A stretch of 42,520 bases of DNA from CAZTZL01 sp964537715 (GCA_964537715.1 CAZIAH010000024.1:1-42520); one strand, 5' to 3'. Numbered from the stretch's first letter, positions 33,821-42,520 are shown. The notes: generated from the letters alone by a model not told the origin. Program-made: numbers and translations.

Positions 33821-34017
33821 TTTGGATAAATAAGAATATTCCCTAAAATCTCGATTATCTGCGGTTTCATTTCCGACCCACTATTGATCGTATTCTTAGT
33901 TTCATTTTTGTCCAAAATCTTCACCCTTTTTCTTCTTGATTAAATGACACGGATTCTTTATCTTTTTAGCTGTTATTTTTCATCATCTTATTTGATTTTT
34001 AAGGAATCTTTTCCTGA

Positions 34018-35217
34018 ATGAAGGAGAGCGGTTTGGTGCATCCGAATAGATTGGCTGTTTATGATCGAATTCTTATTGTCCTGATTTACATTTTTGTTGG
34101 TTTTGCATTAATCTCGATTGCCGGAACGCAAAATACATTGGGCCTGATTGTTCTGGTCTGGATTGTAAAGATGATCCGTGCCAAAAAATGGCTGATCGGA
34201 AAAACGCCGCTCGATCTAGCTTTTCTTTTCTTTTTCATTGCCTGTTGTATCTCCACTGTTTTTTCTGTCAAACCGCTGGAAAGTTTCATCCACCTGAAAA
34301 ATGTGCTTTTAATTTTTGTAGTTTATATGATTGCTTCCAATGTTCACAGGGAACAACAGGTTGTGACCGCAGGGGACATTATGGTATTCTTATCCGCTGT
34401 GCTGGGAATCCTGGCTCTGCTGACCACGGATCTGATGGGGGGGCAGCGTGTTCGGGCGCTTCAAGGGACGACCATGACCTGGGGATCGATGTCCACGATT
34501 TTTATCCTGATTACGCTCAGTCTTTTTCTGTTCGGTAAAAAGGACAAAAAACGCTGGTTCTATCTCGCTGCTTTTCTTGTCCAATTGATCAGTCTGATTT
34601 TTTCCTATGTCCGCGGATCATGGTTGGGATTTCTTGCCGGTGTATTCGTTCTGGCATTTATGAAGAGCAAGAAATTGCTCATTGGTGGTGTGGTTCTTAT
34701 TGTGATTGTTTTTCTGTTGGCTCCTGCATCGATCAAGCATCGTATTCTCAGTGTGACAGATCTCTCCGTGCATTCTACCCAGGTGCGCTTGACACAATGG
34801 ACCAATGCGATCAAAATATTCAAGGATTATCCCATTGTTGGTCTGGGCTGGATCGATTTGAATGAGATCCACCGGGCATATGCCCCACCTGGCGCGGATC
34901 TGAATGATTATGCCTATCGGATCGGGCACTTTCACAACAACCTCGTCATGTTTCTCGTCTATTTTGGTGCCATTGGTTTCTTAGCCGGGATCTATATGGT
35001 TTTTAAATTGATCCAAACTGAATACCGCATTTATCGAGGTATTTCGGAAAATAAGCCCTATCTCTCTGCATGGGTGGTCGGCAGTTTGGCCGCGATGATC
35101 GGATTCTGGGTCAATGGGATGTTCGACTGGACGTTCGGTGATGCCGAACCGGTTACGCTGCTCTGGTTTACCGTGGGTCTTTCTCTGACGGTTTCCCGAA
35201 TCGAAGCGAATGAATAA
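34018..35217 (+). CDS. O-antigen ligase/polymerase family membrane protein (Wzy/WaaL type)
   Basis: A 399-residue protein with about ten hydrophobic helices and the Wzy_C (O-antigen ligase) pattern: SYVRGSWLGFLAGVFVL, a VRLTQWTNAIKIFKDYPIVGLG periplasmic segment and a conserved histidine-containing FHNNLVMFLVYFGAIG. Such proteins polymerise O-antigen repeat units or ligate them to lipid A-core. The start is either ATG 34018 or GTG 34036; AAGGAG at 34021-34026 favours the latter. A flippase gene starts 14 bases after its stop, so the two are likely one export unit. Confidence 0.88.
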   Translation: MKESGLVHPNRLAVYDRILIVLIYIFVGFALISIAGTQNTLGLIVLVWIVKMIRAKKWLIGKTPLDLAFLFFFIACCISTVFSVKPLESFIHLKNVLLIFVVYMIASNVHREQQVVTAGDIMVFLSAVLGILALLTTDLMGGQRVRALQGTTMTWGSMSTIFILITLSLFLFGKKDKKRWFYLAAFLVQLISLIFSYVRGSWLGFLAGVFVLAFMKSKKLLIGGVVLIVIVFLLAPASIKHRILSVTDLSVHSTQVRLTQWTNAIKIFKDYPIVGLGWIDLNEIHRAYAPPGADLNDYAYRIGHFHNNLVMFLVYFGAIGFLAGIYMVFKLIQTEYRIYRGISENKPYLSAWVVGSLAAMIGFWVNGMFDWTFGDAEPVTLLWFTVGLSLTVSRIEANE

Positions 35218-35230
35218 AAGGTGATCCGAA

Positions 35231-36502
35231 GTGGGTTTTGTCAAAATATTCTCACTCAGTCTTTTTTCCCAGGCATTTGTTTTACTTGCCGGTTTTGTGA
35301 ACAGCATTATCATTACGCGTCAACTCAATTTAGACGGGCGCGGGCAATATGCGCTGACCATGGGAATCATCACCATTTTAAGCCTGATTTTCGGGGATGG
35401 ATTGTACCGTTCCAATACCTACATGATCAGTCTGAACAGGAAGAGTCTGTCCCGTCTGATCAGTAACAGCATCGTGGCAGTCGGCATTTTCGGTTTGATC
35501 CTGTTAGCAATCTCGATTTTTATCAAAGGCCCAATGCTGAAGAAGGTGTTGCCCGGTGTCGATTTTTCACTGGTTCTCATTGCTGTCATCAGCGTAGTTC
35601 CTGTCATTTTTGTGCGCAGTTTCACCGGTCTTTTTCTCGGACTTCAGCATTACAAATTTTTTAACGCGCTCGTGGTTTTGCCCATCATGTTGTACAGTCT
35701 GCTCAATGTGACTCTTTTCTGGCATTCTGGGTTTACACCCTATCATATTCTTATGAATTATCTGATCGCCATGGTGGTTTTTACGGCGGCTTCCTTTTTT
35801 ACCATTGTTCGCTTTGAACCTTTTCGTTTTCAAGCGGACTGGAATCTCGGAAAGAAGAGCATGTCAGCCGGATTGAAGTCGGTCGCATCGAACATTTCTC
35901 TTTTTCTGCTGTTCCGTGTGGATATTTTTTTAATCAACTTCTTTCTGGGAACGGATCAGGCCGGTCTCTATTCCATTGCCGTACTGTTGTCCGAATTGCT
36001 ACAAAAGCTGGCGAATACCTCCGGTACTGTGATTTTTCCGAAGATTGCAGGTGAAAGGAAAATTGAAAAAGGAAGGCGATTGTCGTTCCGAGTAGTTCTG
36101 TTTGTCCTTGTTGTCGGAATTGGTTTTGCCGGAGTTTTATATCTTTTTGGGGAGAAAATCATTGTTCTTCTATATACGGAACGATTTGCGCCGGCGGCCC
36201 GACCTCTGTACTGGCTTTTGCCGGGAACAGTAATTATGGCCATGGGGAAGATTTTTCTTTTTTCTCTTTGGGGACGCGGTTTTCCAAAAATTACACTGAT
36301 CGTGCCTCTGTTCGCATTCTTTCTGAATATTATTCTGAATCTTCTGCTCATTCCCAGATTGGGACTGGCCGGCGCGGCGATCAGCACCTCGCTTTCCTAT
36401 ATTGTTTTCGGATTAAGTTTGGGGATCTATTTTTTGTTTCATGATGAAGGAGGAACTGGAAAAGCCATCTCGGAAATAGAAGAATTTGGAGCGGTGAATT
36501 AA
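35231..36502 (+). CDS. Polysaccharide flippase (Wzx/RfbX-like)
   Basis: A 423-residue membrane protein with about twelve hydrophobic helices, opening with FVKIFSLSLFSQAFVLLAGFVNSIIITRQLNLDGRGQYAL, the fingerprint of lipid-linked oligosaccharide flippases of the MOP superfamily. Similar motifs recur later (LLSELLQKLANTSGTVIFPKIA). It would move undecaprenyl-linked glycan to the periplasmic face for the polymerase/ligase gene just before it. GTG start at 35231 with AAAGGTGA about 8 bases upstream. Confidence 0.88.
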   Translation: MGFVKIFSLSLFSQAFVLLAGFVNSIIITRQLNLDGRGQYALTMGIITILSLIFGDGLYRSNTYMISLNRKSLSRLISNSIVAVGIFGLILLAISIFIKGPMLKKVLPGVDFSLVLIAVISVVPVIFVRSFTGLFLGLQHYKFFNALVVLPIMLYSLLNVTLFWHSGFTPYHILMNYLIAMVVFTAASFFTIVRFEPFRFQADWNLGKKSMSAGLKSVASNISLFLLFRVDIFLINFFLGTDQAGLYSIAVLLSELLQKLANTSGTVIFPKIAGERKIEKGRRLSFRVVLFVLVVGIGFAGVLYLFGEKIIVLLYTERFAPAARPLYWLLPGTVIMAMGKIFLFSLWGRGFPKITLIVPLFAFFLNIILNLLLIPRLGLAGAAISTSLSYIVFGLSLGIYFLFHDEGGTGKAISEIEEFGAVN

Positions 36503-36504
36503 AA

Positions 36505-36545
36505 AGTTTACAGTTTTTAGTTTCGAGTTCAAAGTTTCAAGTTAC
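36505..36545. repeat. Word-like A/T-rich repeat (type C)
   Basis: Between the flippase and the convergent glycosyltransferase is a run of near-copies of AGTTT/AAGTT words (AAAGTTTACAG, AGTTTCGAG, AAAGTTTCAAGTTAC). It is a low-complexity repeat similar in style to types A and B, and is non-coding. Confidence 0.45.
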
Positions 36546-37675
36546 GATAACCATTTGATTTTAGCATACAGATTGAGAAGAGTGTTTTGTTTTTGTTCCC
36601 AGTTGAATCGGGATAAAAAAAGTTTTCGGCCGGCATCGCCCATCGATTTCCTTAAACGGGGATGACGCGTCAGGTTTTCCATTGCACGCGCAATGGCTTT
36701 CGGGTCAGAGCAGTCCACGGCCATTCCAACGGGAAAAGATCCGATAGTCTGCACATAATTCGGAAGATTGTTGTAAATGATGGGTGTGGCCGTTGCCAGA
36801 AATTCGTAGATTTTGCTCGGTACGCCGAAGCGGTGGTTTTCAAAATTCAGATATGGAACGATGCCGATGGTGCAGGTATTTATGAATTTGAGGCTTTTCT
36901 GATACGGAACCCAGGGGAGGATGTCCACGCGATTGGTTTTGTCCGAATTCCTCAGGAGTGTGAGAACCGTCTCTTTCAATGTTTCGGATTCGAACCAGCC
37001 GAGGAGAACCATTCTGAAATTTGCCGGAAGATCGGCCATGACAAAGGCCTGGACGGCCGGGATGATCCCACGGATACGGGTCAGACCGCCGGCTAAAAGA
37101 ACGAACGGTTTTTTCTTTTTGAAAGGCAGGATGGATTCGTAATGTTGCCGGCTGGGAAAATTTTCAATCACCGTTGTGGATTTTCCCGGATAGAGTCCGC
37201 TGATTTCGGAGGAGACGGTGATGATTTCGTCAAAACAGGGAATCGAAATTTTTTCGACCATTGAAAACGTTAGCGCCATCCCTTTTCTGAATATTTTGGG
37301 AATCCAGAACCGGTCGCGGATGGCCGCAGCACAGTTTTCGTGAACATCATAAATACAGAATTTTCCGGTCAGAATTTTCAACAGGGCCAGCACCGGGGCC
37401 AGTTCCGGGTCGTGAACATGGTATGAAATCACCTGGTGGCGCAGTCCGTAAAGTCGGATAAAGACAGCGAATGACCTGAAAATACGAATGAGACGGTTGG
37501 TTTGTTTTTTGATCGGAATGTAAACGAGTTTTTCCGGGAGTCCGTTTTTCGGCAGTTCGGATTCGGGCGTGACATAAATCACCCGATATTTTTGAAGCAA
37601 TGTCTTGATCTGTTTTTCGAAGATCCGGGCATCCCAGGCATTATGGACAGATGTACAGACACAAACAGTTTGCAT
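36542..37675 (-). CDS. Glycosyltransferase family protein (GT-B fold)
   Basis: A 377-residue protein that opens MQTVCVCTSVHNAWDARIFEKQIKTLLQ, typical of a GT4-like subfamily with an HxxxDxRIF N-terminal motif, then VISYHVHDPEL and IYDVHENC. The C-terminal half has FVLLAGGLTRIRGI, SLKFINTCTIGIVPYL and VPSKIYEFLATATPIIYNN. It stands on the minus strand, opposite the rest of the polysaccharide cluster, and convergent with the flippase. Sugar specificity unknown. Confidence 0.88.
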   Translation of the reverse strand: MQTVCVCTSVHNAWDARIFEKQIKTLLQKYRVIYVTPESELPKNGLPEKLVYIPIKKQTNRLIRIFRSFAVFIRLYGLRHQVISYHVHDPELAPVLALLKILTGKFCIYDVHENCAAAIRDRFWIPKIFRKGMALTFSMVEKISIPCFDEIITVSSEISGLYPGKSTTVIENFPSRQHYESILPFKKKKPFVLLAGGLTRIRGIIPAVQAFVMADLPANFRMVLLGWFESETLKETVLTLLRNSDKTNRVDILPWVPYQKSLKFINTCTIGIVPYLNFENHRFGVPSKIYEFLATATPIIYNNLPNYVQTIGSFPVGMAVDCSDPKAIARAMENLTRHPRLRKSMGDAGRKLFLSRFNWEQKQNTLLNLYAKIKWLS

Positions 37676-37796
37676 GGCTATTCTTAAGGTTGATTATCGT
37701 TGATCATTATTATACTAAATTTTATGCATGATTACAATGGTTTAATCCGCGGGGGTGAATTCATTTCCCGTGGTTTGTCAAGAGAAAACAGAATTC

Positions 37797-38600
37797 ATGA
37801 ATATGAATGAGAAAGAATTGTCCATTCAATTCTTGAGAGAGATCAAGCCGGAGAAGACGATTTCGGGTAGAGCCTTTACGGATTATAGTTATCTCTGTTA
37901 TGTTTCTCTCTATCTCTTTGCGGCCGGGTACTGCCGAGGGAAAGTGGTTCTCGATGGCGCCAGCGGAATGGGATTCGGCAGTTTTTTATTAAGTCAGTTT
38001 GCAGATCGAACGATTGGACTTGACATTGATTCCGCCAGTCTAACTTATGCACGAAACCAATATCAAAAAGAAAATCTTTCCTTTCTTTTTTCCGATGTGA
38101 CACGGACCTCGTTTCGCGACCACATTTTTGATGCAATTGTGTCGATTGAAACATTTGAGCATCTTCATCCGGAACAGGCGCTATCCTGTTTGCGGGAATT
38201 CGAACGGCTGCTCAAACCCGGAGGCCGGTTGATTATTTCGACACCCAATCGATCAGTTCATCGAAAAATTTCTCAAAACGTGGATCATATCAACGAGGTG
38301 GAAGTGAAAGATTTTTTTGATATGCTCCATACTGTTTTTCCCCGGAGTGAACCTTTTTATCAGCGTAAAGGTGTGCTGCAGTCGATGCGGGGATTTTATG
38401 GGTTGATCCGTGCCGACCGATTTAAATTTCGGAGATTCGTTCCGGGATTTATTCGGAATCAAATGAATCGACAGTTTGCACCTCAACTGCATCAAGATTA
38501 TGAGAAACTTCTTCAGGATCTTCGAATCCACAAAGCATCGAATCTAGAAGAACTTCATGATGTAGTAATTCAAGTTGCTGTCTGTCAGAAAACAGAATGA
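37797..38600 (+). CDS. SAM-dependent methyltransferase (type 11)
   Basis: A roughly 267-residue class I methyltransferase. Motif I is VVLDGASGMGFGSFLLSQFADRTIGLDID, somewhat divergent from the usual Gly-x-Gly loop. Motif II-like DAIVSIETFEHL and FERLLKPGGRLIISTPN follow. In polysaccharide clusters these enzymes methylate sugars or cap chains. I place the start at ATG 37797, though an in-frame GTG at 37755 would add 14 residues. It overlaps the next gene by four bases. Confidence 0.85.
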   Translation: MNMNEKELSIQFLREIKPEKTISGRAFTDYSYLCYVSLYLFAAGYCRGKVVLDGASGMGFGSFLLSQFADRTIGLDIDSASLTYARNQYQKENLSFLFSDVTRTSFRDHIFDAIVSIETFEHLHPEQALSCLREFERLLKPGGRLIISTPNRSVHRKISQNVDHINEVEVKDFFDMLHTVFPRSEPFYQRKGVLQSMRGFYGLIRADRFKFRRFVPGFIRNQMNRQFAPQLHQDYEKLLQDLRIHKASNLEELHDVVIQVAVCQKTE

Positions 38601-39859
38601 AAGAAGATGATTTGAGGAAGAAACTTCTGCGTATTCTTTATATCTCCCAATATTTTCCCCCGGAGATTGGTGCCACCCAAACCCGTGCCTATGAAATGGT
38701 GCGGTATCTGACTGCAGCGGGGCATCGGGTGACGGTATTGACCGAGTTTCCCAACCATCCTCTCGGTGTGATACCATCGCAGTATCGGTATAAAATTTTT
38801 ACCCGCGAAAGAATGCACGGAATCGATGTTTTGCGGACGTGGGTTTTTGCGCGTCCTGAAAAGAATTTTCTCGTCAGACTGGGGTTTTACCTAAGTTTTA
38901 TGTGGATGTCTATTCTGAGGGGAGTTTTCATTCGGGAGAAATTCGATGTGGTGTATGCGACTTCTCCGCCGCTTTTTGTTGCTGTGTCCGGATTCATCAT
39001 CGCTCTGGTAAAGGGCTGCCGGTTTGTTCTGGAGATCAGAGATTTATGGCCTGAATCGGCTGTTGTGCTTGGAGAATTAACCCACAAACAATTTATTGCG
39101 CTTTCGGAAAAACTCGAAATTTTTCTCTACAACAAAGCGGTTCGACTAATTGGCGTCACTCAGGGGATCTGCAATCGTTTGAAAGAAAAAGGCGTTCCGG
39201 AGACAAAACTCTCTTTCATCCCCAACGGGGTGAATGTCGATTTGTATCGTCCGGGGAAGAAGGATCGATTGTTGCTTCGCTTACTGGGAATCGATGTATC
39301 CAGTTTTGTCGTTGCGTATACCGGTCTCCACGGGCTAATGCACGGACTCGATTTTGTTCTCGAGACCGCCTGTGAGCTTCAAAGCGATTCCCAGTTGTTT
39401 TTTGTGTTTATCGGCGATGGAGTGAGAAAACAGCATTTGATTGATTTGGCCGGACAGTATCAACTCAAAAATGTGCGGTTTCTGAATGGTGTGGCGGAAA
39501 AAGAATTGCCCCGGTACATCCAGAGTTTCGACGCCGGATTGGCCACAACTAAAAAGATGGCTTTTTGTCGAGGGACATTGCCGGTGAAGATGTTCAGTTA
39601 TATGGCCTGCGCCAAACCGGTGCTGCTTTGCGTCGAAGGAGAAGCGGAGAAAATTCTTCAAACCGCCGGTGGTGGTCTTTCTGTCGAGCCGGAGAACGTA
39701 GTGCAACTGAAAAAGGCCATTTTAAAATTGAAAAATAATCCGGCATTGCGAAAGCAGATGGGACAGGCGGGCCGGCGTTTTGTCGAAAAAAATTATTCAA
39801 GAAAACAAAAGGCCGTTGAATTGGAAGAACTGCTTTTAAAAATCGTTACGAAAGAATAG
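38597..39859 (+). CDS. Group 1 (GT4-type) glycosyltransferase
   Basis: A 420-residue glycosyltransferase of the WbuB-type. It opens RILYISQYFPPEIGATQTRAYEMVRYL, has YATSPPLFVAVSGF, VLEIRDLWPES, LSFIPNGVNVDLYRP, and a C-terminal donor domain with DAGLATTKKMAFCRGTLPVKMFSYMACAKPVLLCV. Its closest well-known role is transfer of N-acetyl-amino sugars in O-antigen synthesis, though the specific sugar cannot be read. The start ATG 38597 overlaps the methyltransferase stop, so both are translated together. Confidence 0.9.
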   Translation: MKEDDLRKKLLRILYISQYFPPEIGATQTRAYEMVRYLTAAGHRVTVLTEFPNHPLGVIPSQYRYKIFTRERMHGIDVLRTWVFARPEKNFLVRLGFYLSFMWMSILRGVFIREKFDVVYATSPPLFVAVSGFIIALVKGCRFVLEIRDLWPESAVVLGELTHKQFIALSEKLEIFLYNKAVRLIGVTQGICNRLKEKGVPETKLSFIPNGVNVDLYRPGKKDRLLLRLLGIDVSSFVVAYTGLHGLMHGLDFVLETACELQSDSQLFFVFIGDGVRKQHLIDLAGQYQLKNVRFLNGVAEKELPRYIQSFDAGLATTKKMAFCRGTLPVKMFSYMACAKPVLLCVEGEAEKILQTAGGGLSVEPENVVQLKKAILKLKNNPALRKQMGQAGRRFVEKNYSRKQKAVELEELLLKIVTKE

Positions 39860-39868
39860 GACCAAATC

Positions 39869-40978
39869 ATGCGGAATTTATTTTTTTTGATTGTTTTTTT
39901 GGAAGCGTTCGGCATCTCGGTGATTTTGATACCGGTGGTCATCAGACTCGCTCTGAAGTGGAAAGTGGTCGATCAACCAGGGGAGAGGAAGGTACATCAC
40001 AAACCGAAACCGTTGCTGGGCGGGGCGGGGATTTTCTGGAGTTTCGTTCTGGTTATCGTTGGCAATCTGCTTTTGCTTCATTTCCTCGGAGATGCAGGGT
40101 GGGTACAGATCCACTTCCCCTCTCTCAGCCGCTGGAGGCCCATGCTTTCCCAGATTATGCCGAAACTTATTCTCATTCTTTCTGCCGGATTTTTGATGCA
40201 TCTGTTCGGTGTTCTGGACGATCTTTTCAAGGAAAAGATGACCTATCATCCCAAGTTCATCGTTCAGATCGTGATTGCTTTTATTGTGGCACTTCTGGGA
40301 ATCCGGGTCGATTTCATGCCGCATCCCGCACTCGATATTCTGGTGACGGTTTTCTGGATTGTGGGCATTACGAACAGTTTCAATCTTTTGGATAATATGG
40401 ATGGTCTGACCGGCGGCGTTTCCGCGATTTGTGGTATCCTTCTGTTTTGTATCGCGCTTCTTCAGGGACAGATCTTTTTTGCTTTTATGCTTATCACACT
40501 GACCGGAGCCTGTCTCGGATTTTTGATTTATAATTTCAATCCTTCGAAGATTTTCATGGGGGACGGAGGCAGTCTTTTTTTAGGCTTCATTTTCGGTACG
40601 CTGACGATTACGGGATCGTATGTGGTTCCAACCAGCGGCTCTCTGATGCCGGTGGCCATTCCAGTACTGATTTTGTCCATTCCGCTCTACGATACGTTTT
40701 CCGTAATCTTCATTCGGTGGCGGGAAAAACGTCCGCTTTTTATCGGAGATAAAAAACATTTTTCGCATCGTCTGGTCGAACTTGGCATGAGTCACAGGAA
40801 TGCGGTGTTGTTTATTTATCTGGTCTGTTTTTGCGTGGGAATCCCGGCGATACTGCTGCCTTATCTTTCGGTTGGTGCGAGCCTTCTCGTTCTGACTCAG
40901 GCCGTGATTATCTATACGCTCATTACGATTCTGATTGCCATTGGTAAACAGAATCAGACAAAAAAGAGTCCAGTATAA
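39869..40978 (+). CDS. wecA: Undecaprenyl-phosphate sugar-1-phosphate transferase (WecA/MraY family)
   Basis: A 369-residue polytopic enzyme that starts lipid-linked glycan synthesis by moving a sugar-1-phosphate to undecaprenyl phosphate. Motifs include RKVHHKPKPLLGGAGIF, LFGVLDDLFK (the DD substrate-binding aspartates), ITNSFNLLDNMDGLTGGVSAI and KIFMGDGGSLFLGFIFG. A His-rich KKHFSHRLVELG near the C-terminus is typical of WecA rather than MraY. It likely initiates the chain built by the glycosyltransferases upstream. Confidence 0.9.
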   Translation: MRNLFFLIVFLEAFGISVILIPVVIRLALKWKVVDQPGERKVHHKPKPLLGGAGIFWSFVLVIVGNLLLLHFLGDAGWVQIHFPSLSRWRPMLSQIMPKLILILSAGFLMHLFGVLDDLFKEKMTYHPKFIVQIVIAFIVALLGIRVDFMPHPALDILVTVFWIVGITNSFNLLDNMDGLTGGVSAICGILLFCIALLQGQIFFAFMLITLTGACLGFLIYNFNPSKIFMGDGGSLFLGFIFGTLTITGSYVVPTSGSLMPVAIPVLILSIPLYDTFSVIFIRWREKRPLFIGDKKHFSHRLVELGMSHRNAVLFIYLVCFCVGIPAILLPYLSVGASLLVLTQAVIIYTLITILIAIGKQNQTKKSPV

Positions 40979-40994
40979 ATTGAATTGATATAAG

Positions 40995-41999
40995 ATGAAG
41001 TTCACCTATCCCAAATTTCTTCCCTTGGCGAATTTGCCTACGCCGATTGAGAAACTCGAACGGCTCTCCGAAATGTGGGGCGGACCGGACATCTATGTCA
41101 AAAGAGACGATTTGACAGGTTGTGCGGTTTCCGGGAACAAAATCCGCAAGCTTGCCTTTTCAGTCGCCGAGGCAGTGGAGCAGGGTGCCGATACGCTCAT
41201 TACCTGCGGCGGAATTCAATCCAACCATGCCCGGGCTACGGCTGTCGTAGCTGCGAGAACGGGGATGGCATGCCGGCTGGTTCTCTGGGGGGAACCGCCG
41301 AAGTCTTCTCAGGGGAATCTTCTGCTCGACCGTCTTACCGGAGCGGACATCCAATTCATTCCATCCGATTCATTTTCCGATATGGAATCGATACTTGCCG
41401 ATACGGCGCAGCAGTTACGCCAAAACGGGAAACGGCCGTACATCATTCCAGAAGGGGCTTCTAATGAGATCGGATATTTCGGATACATCCAAGCTGCCGA
41501 GGAGATCCAGCATCAGCTCAAAGAAATGCATCTGGAAATGGATGTTATCATCACTGCGGTTGGGTCCGGCGGTACACTGGGTGGACTCGTTTTAGGACAG
41601 GTTTTTTTCGGACTGGAGGCCGAACCTATCGGAATTAATGTGAATCATACGGCTTCCTATTTTCATGACCGCATTTCGGGTGTCATCGACCGGATGATTA
41701 AGAAATACGACTGGAAATTGGAACTTCCGAGGTCGTCCATTCGTCTTATTGACGGATATGTGGGGAAAGGATACGCGCTCTCCCGGCCCGAGGAATTGTC
41801 CCTGATCGCCGAAGTGGCCCGCCTCGAAGGATTGATTCTGGATCCGGTTTATACGGGCAAGGCCATGTTCGGACTGCGCAATCAAATCCAAAAGGGGAAA
41901 TTCACGAAAGGACAGAAGATTCTGTTTCTCCATACCGGGGGTATTTTCGGAGTTTTTCCGAAAAATCGGGAATTAGAGGAAAATCTATCATCCGAATAA
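40995..41999 (+). CDS. D-cysteine desulfhydrase / ACC deaminase family PLP enzyme
   Basis: A 334-residue fold-type II PLP enzyme. The opening PLANLPTPIEKLERLSEMWGG, the lysine motif VSGNKIRKLAFS (PLP Schiff base), ITCGGIQSNHARATA, IIPEGASNEIGYFGYI, and ITAVGSGGTLGGLVLG match the D-cysteine desulfhydrase/1-aminocyclopropane-1-carboxylate deaminase family. Annotated members are mostly D-cysteine desulfhydrases; sequence alone cannot separate the two. It is at the end of the polysaccharide cluster without an obvious link to it. Confidence 0.88.
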   Translation: MKFTYPKFLPLANLPTPIEKLERLSEMWGGPDIYVKRDDLTGCAVSGNKIRKLAFSVAEAVEQGADTLITCGGIQSNHARATAVVAARTGMACRLVLWGEPPKSSQGNLLLDRLTGADIQFIPSDSFSDMESILADTAQQLRQNGKRPYIIPEGASNEIGYFGYIQAAEEIQHQLKEMHLEMDVIITAVGSGGTLGGLVLGQVFFGLEAEPIGINVNHTASYFHDRISGVIDRMIKKYDWKLELPRSSIRLIDGYVGKGYALSRPEELSLIAEVARLEGLILDPVYTGKAMFGLRNQIQKGKFTKGQKILFLHTGGIFGVFPKNRELEENLSSE

Positions 42000-42020
42000 T
42001 TTGTATTGTCATGATTTGTC

Positions 42021-42049
42021 TTGACAATAAGTGTACTGTTTTATATATT
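42021..42049 (+). promoter_or_regulatory. Strong sigma-70-type promoter
   Basis: TTGACA (42021-42026), exactly 17 bases, TATATT (42044-42049). This is the best promoter match in the window. It should start a transcript at about 42056 that reads through the small gene and tRNA-Val. Confidence 0.8.
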
Positions 42050-42073
42050 GATGCCGTTTGAAGGAGGTCTTGA

Positions 42074-42334
42074 GTGAATAAAATGAAGAAAAAATATCGC
42101 GGAAAATATCAGGGAGCCGGCGAAGCGCTTCCTTTCAGTTCGGAAAATTATATCATTTTCAGTGTCGGTATTTTCCTGATTATTCTCGGATACCTGTCTC
42201 TATCGAAAGGCCCGTGGAACAGTTTCTGGTCGCTAACGCTCGCGCCGGTTTTGCTTGTGATTGGATATTGCGTGGTCATTCCTCTGGCGATCCTTTATCG
42301 GAAGAAAAAGAAGGAAAACACTCAGGAAGGATAA
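42074..42334 (+). CDS. Small membrane protein resembling DUF3098
   Basis: An 86-residue protein with two hydrophobic helices (IIFSVGIFLIILGYLSLS and LTLAPVLLVIGYCVVIPLAILY) and a basic tail. The LPFSSENYIIFSVGIFLIILGY opening and the LAPVLLVIGY second helix resemble DUF3098 proteins of Bacteroidetes, though this is by eye. Function unknown. GTG start at 42074 with a perfect AAGGAGGT (42061-42068); an ATG at 42083 is too far from it. The tRNA begins six bases after the stop. Confidence 0.75.
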   Translation: MNKMKKKYRGKYQGAGEALPFSSENYIIFSVGIFLIILGYLSLSKGPWNSFWSLTLAPVLLVIGYCVVIPLAILYRKKKKENTQEG

Positions 42335-42340
42335 ATAATC

Positions 42341-42415
42341 GGGCGATTAGCTCAGTTGGTTTAGAGCGCCTGCCTTACAAGCAGGAGGTCACTGGTTCGA
42401 CCCCGGTATCGCCCA
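42341..42415 (+). tRNA. tRNA-Val (anticodon UAC)
   Basis: A 75-base tRNA. The acceptor arms are GGGCGAT (42341-42347) and ATCGCCC (42408-42414) with A as discriminator. The D-arm contains AGCTCAGTTGGTTTAGAGC. The anticodon stem is CCTGC/GCAGG with loop CTTACAA, giving anticodon TAC (42376-42378), and the T-arm is ACTGG/CCGGT with TTCGACC. No CCA is encoded. It lies six bases after a protein gene and shares its transcript. Confidence 0.97.
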
Positions 42416-42435
42416 CGATTGTTTTTAAATGAATT

Positions 42436-42460
42436 AGCTCCGACAACATCGGAGCTTTTT
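42436..42460 (+). terminator. Intrinsic terminator after tRNA-Val
   Basis: AGCTCCGA (42436-42443) and TCGGAGCT (42449-42456) form an eight-base perfect stem with a CAACA loop, followed by a T-tract ending at 42460. This is a strong Rho-independent terminator for the promoter-DUF3098-tRNA unit. Confidence 0.92.
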
Positions 42461-42520
42461 CTGTACGTGGGTTCAAGTAACAAGTGCAACCTGTTAGTTG
42501 ATAAGAAAGGGTTAATTGCT

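Noticed and set aside
42465..42520. Possible attachment site or repeat of a tRNA end beyond the terminator
   Set aside because: Sequence after 42460 does not repeat the 3' part of tRNA-Val within the window. It looks like another word-like repeat but is cut by the window edge.

Overview
The window looks like a chromosomal segment of an uncultured Gram-negative bacterium, most likely from the Fibrobacteres-Chlorobi-Bacteroidetes (FCB) superphylum or a neighbouring candidate phylum. This is inference from gene content. It has a bacterial geranylgeranylglyceryl-phosphate synthase family gene, a BatA-type membrane protein, a FISUMP-domain gene and a DUF3098-like protein. GmhA (heptose for LPS) and an Omp85 barrel point to an outer membrane. 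GC content looks moderate, and genes use ATG with several GTG/TTG starts. The code is standard: Trp is TGG and TGA is a genuine stop.

Region 1 (1-17711) is mostly housekeeping. A long SRP RNA with an Alu domain is followed by dnaX, ybaB/ebfC and recR, then pgsA, pgpA, cinA, thpR, recA, recX and alaS. After these come a PcrB/GGGP synthase family gene, a CpsB-type PHP phosphatase, gmhA, a BatA-like protein and hflX. The classical recA-recX-alaS order is interrupted by about 1.7 kb of accessory DNA: a RelE/ParE-type toxin-antitoxin pair, an AT-rich FISUMP pseudogene, and a decayed ParA fragment lacking the Walker-A lysine. The dnaX gene carries two homopolymer runs (A7G and A9G) between its ATPase core and tau C-terminus, as expected for a gene that also makes a short gamma product.

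Region 2 (17800-27350) is envelope-related and less conserved. It holds a POTRA-less Omp85-like barrel, a secreted 'toast-rack' protein beside a LiaF-like four-helix membrane protein, and a minus-strand MBOAT plus SGNH pair for O-acylation of an exported glycan. It also holds a minus-strand XRE regulator with two small membrane proteins, behind a strong promoter bracketed by two operators, plus a metallophosphoesterase and a radical SAM protein.

Region 3 (27350-42520) is mainly surface-polysaccharide synthesis: glycosyltransferases, an O-antigen ligase/polymerase, a flippase, a methyltransferase and a WecA/MraY-type initiating transferase. Two tandem multi-PAS histidine kinases of the HisKA_2 type sit inside it with no response regulator nearby. 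The window ends with a D-cysteine desulfhydrase/ACC deaminase family enzyme and a compact unit made of a strong promoter, a DUF3098-like gene, tRNA-Val(UAC) and a terminator. Several intergenic gaps hold short word-like repeats. I found no CRISPR array, transposase or intact prophage.
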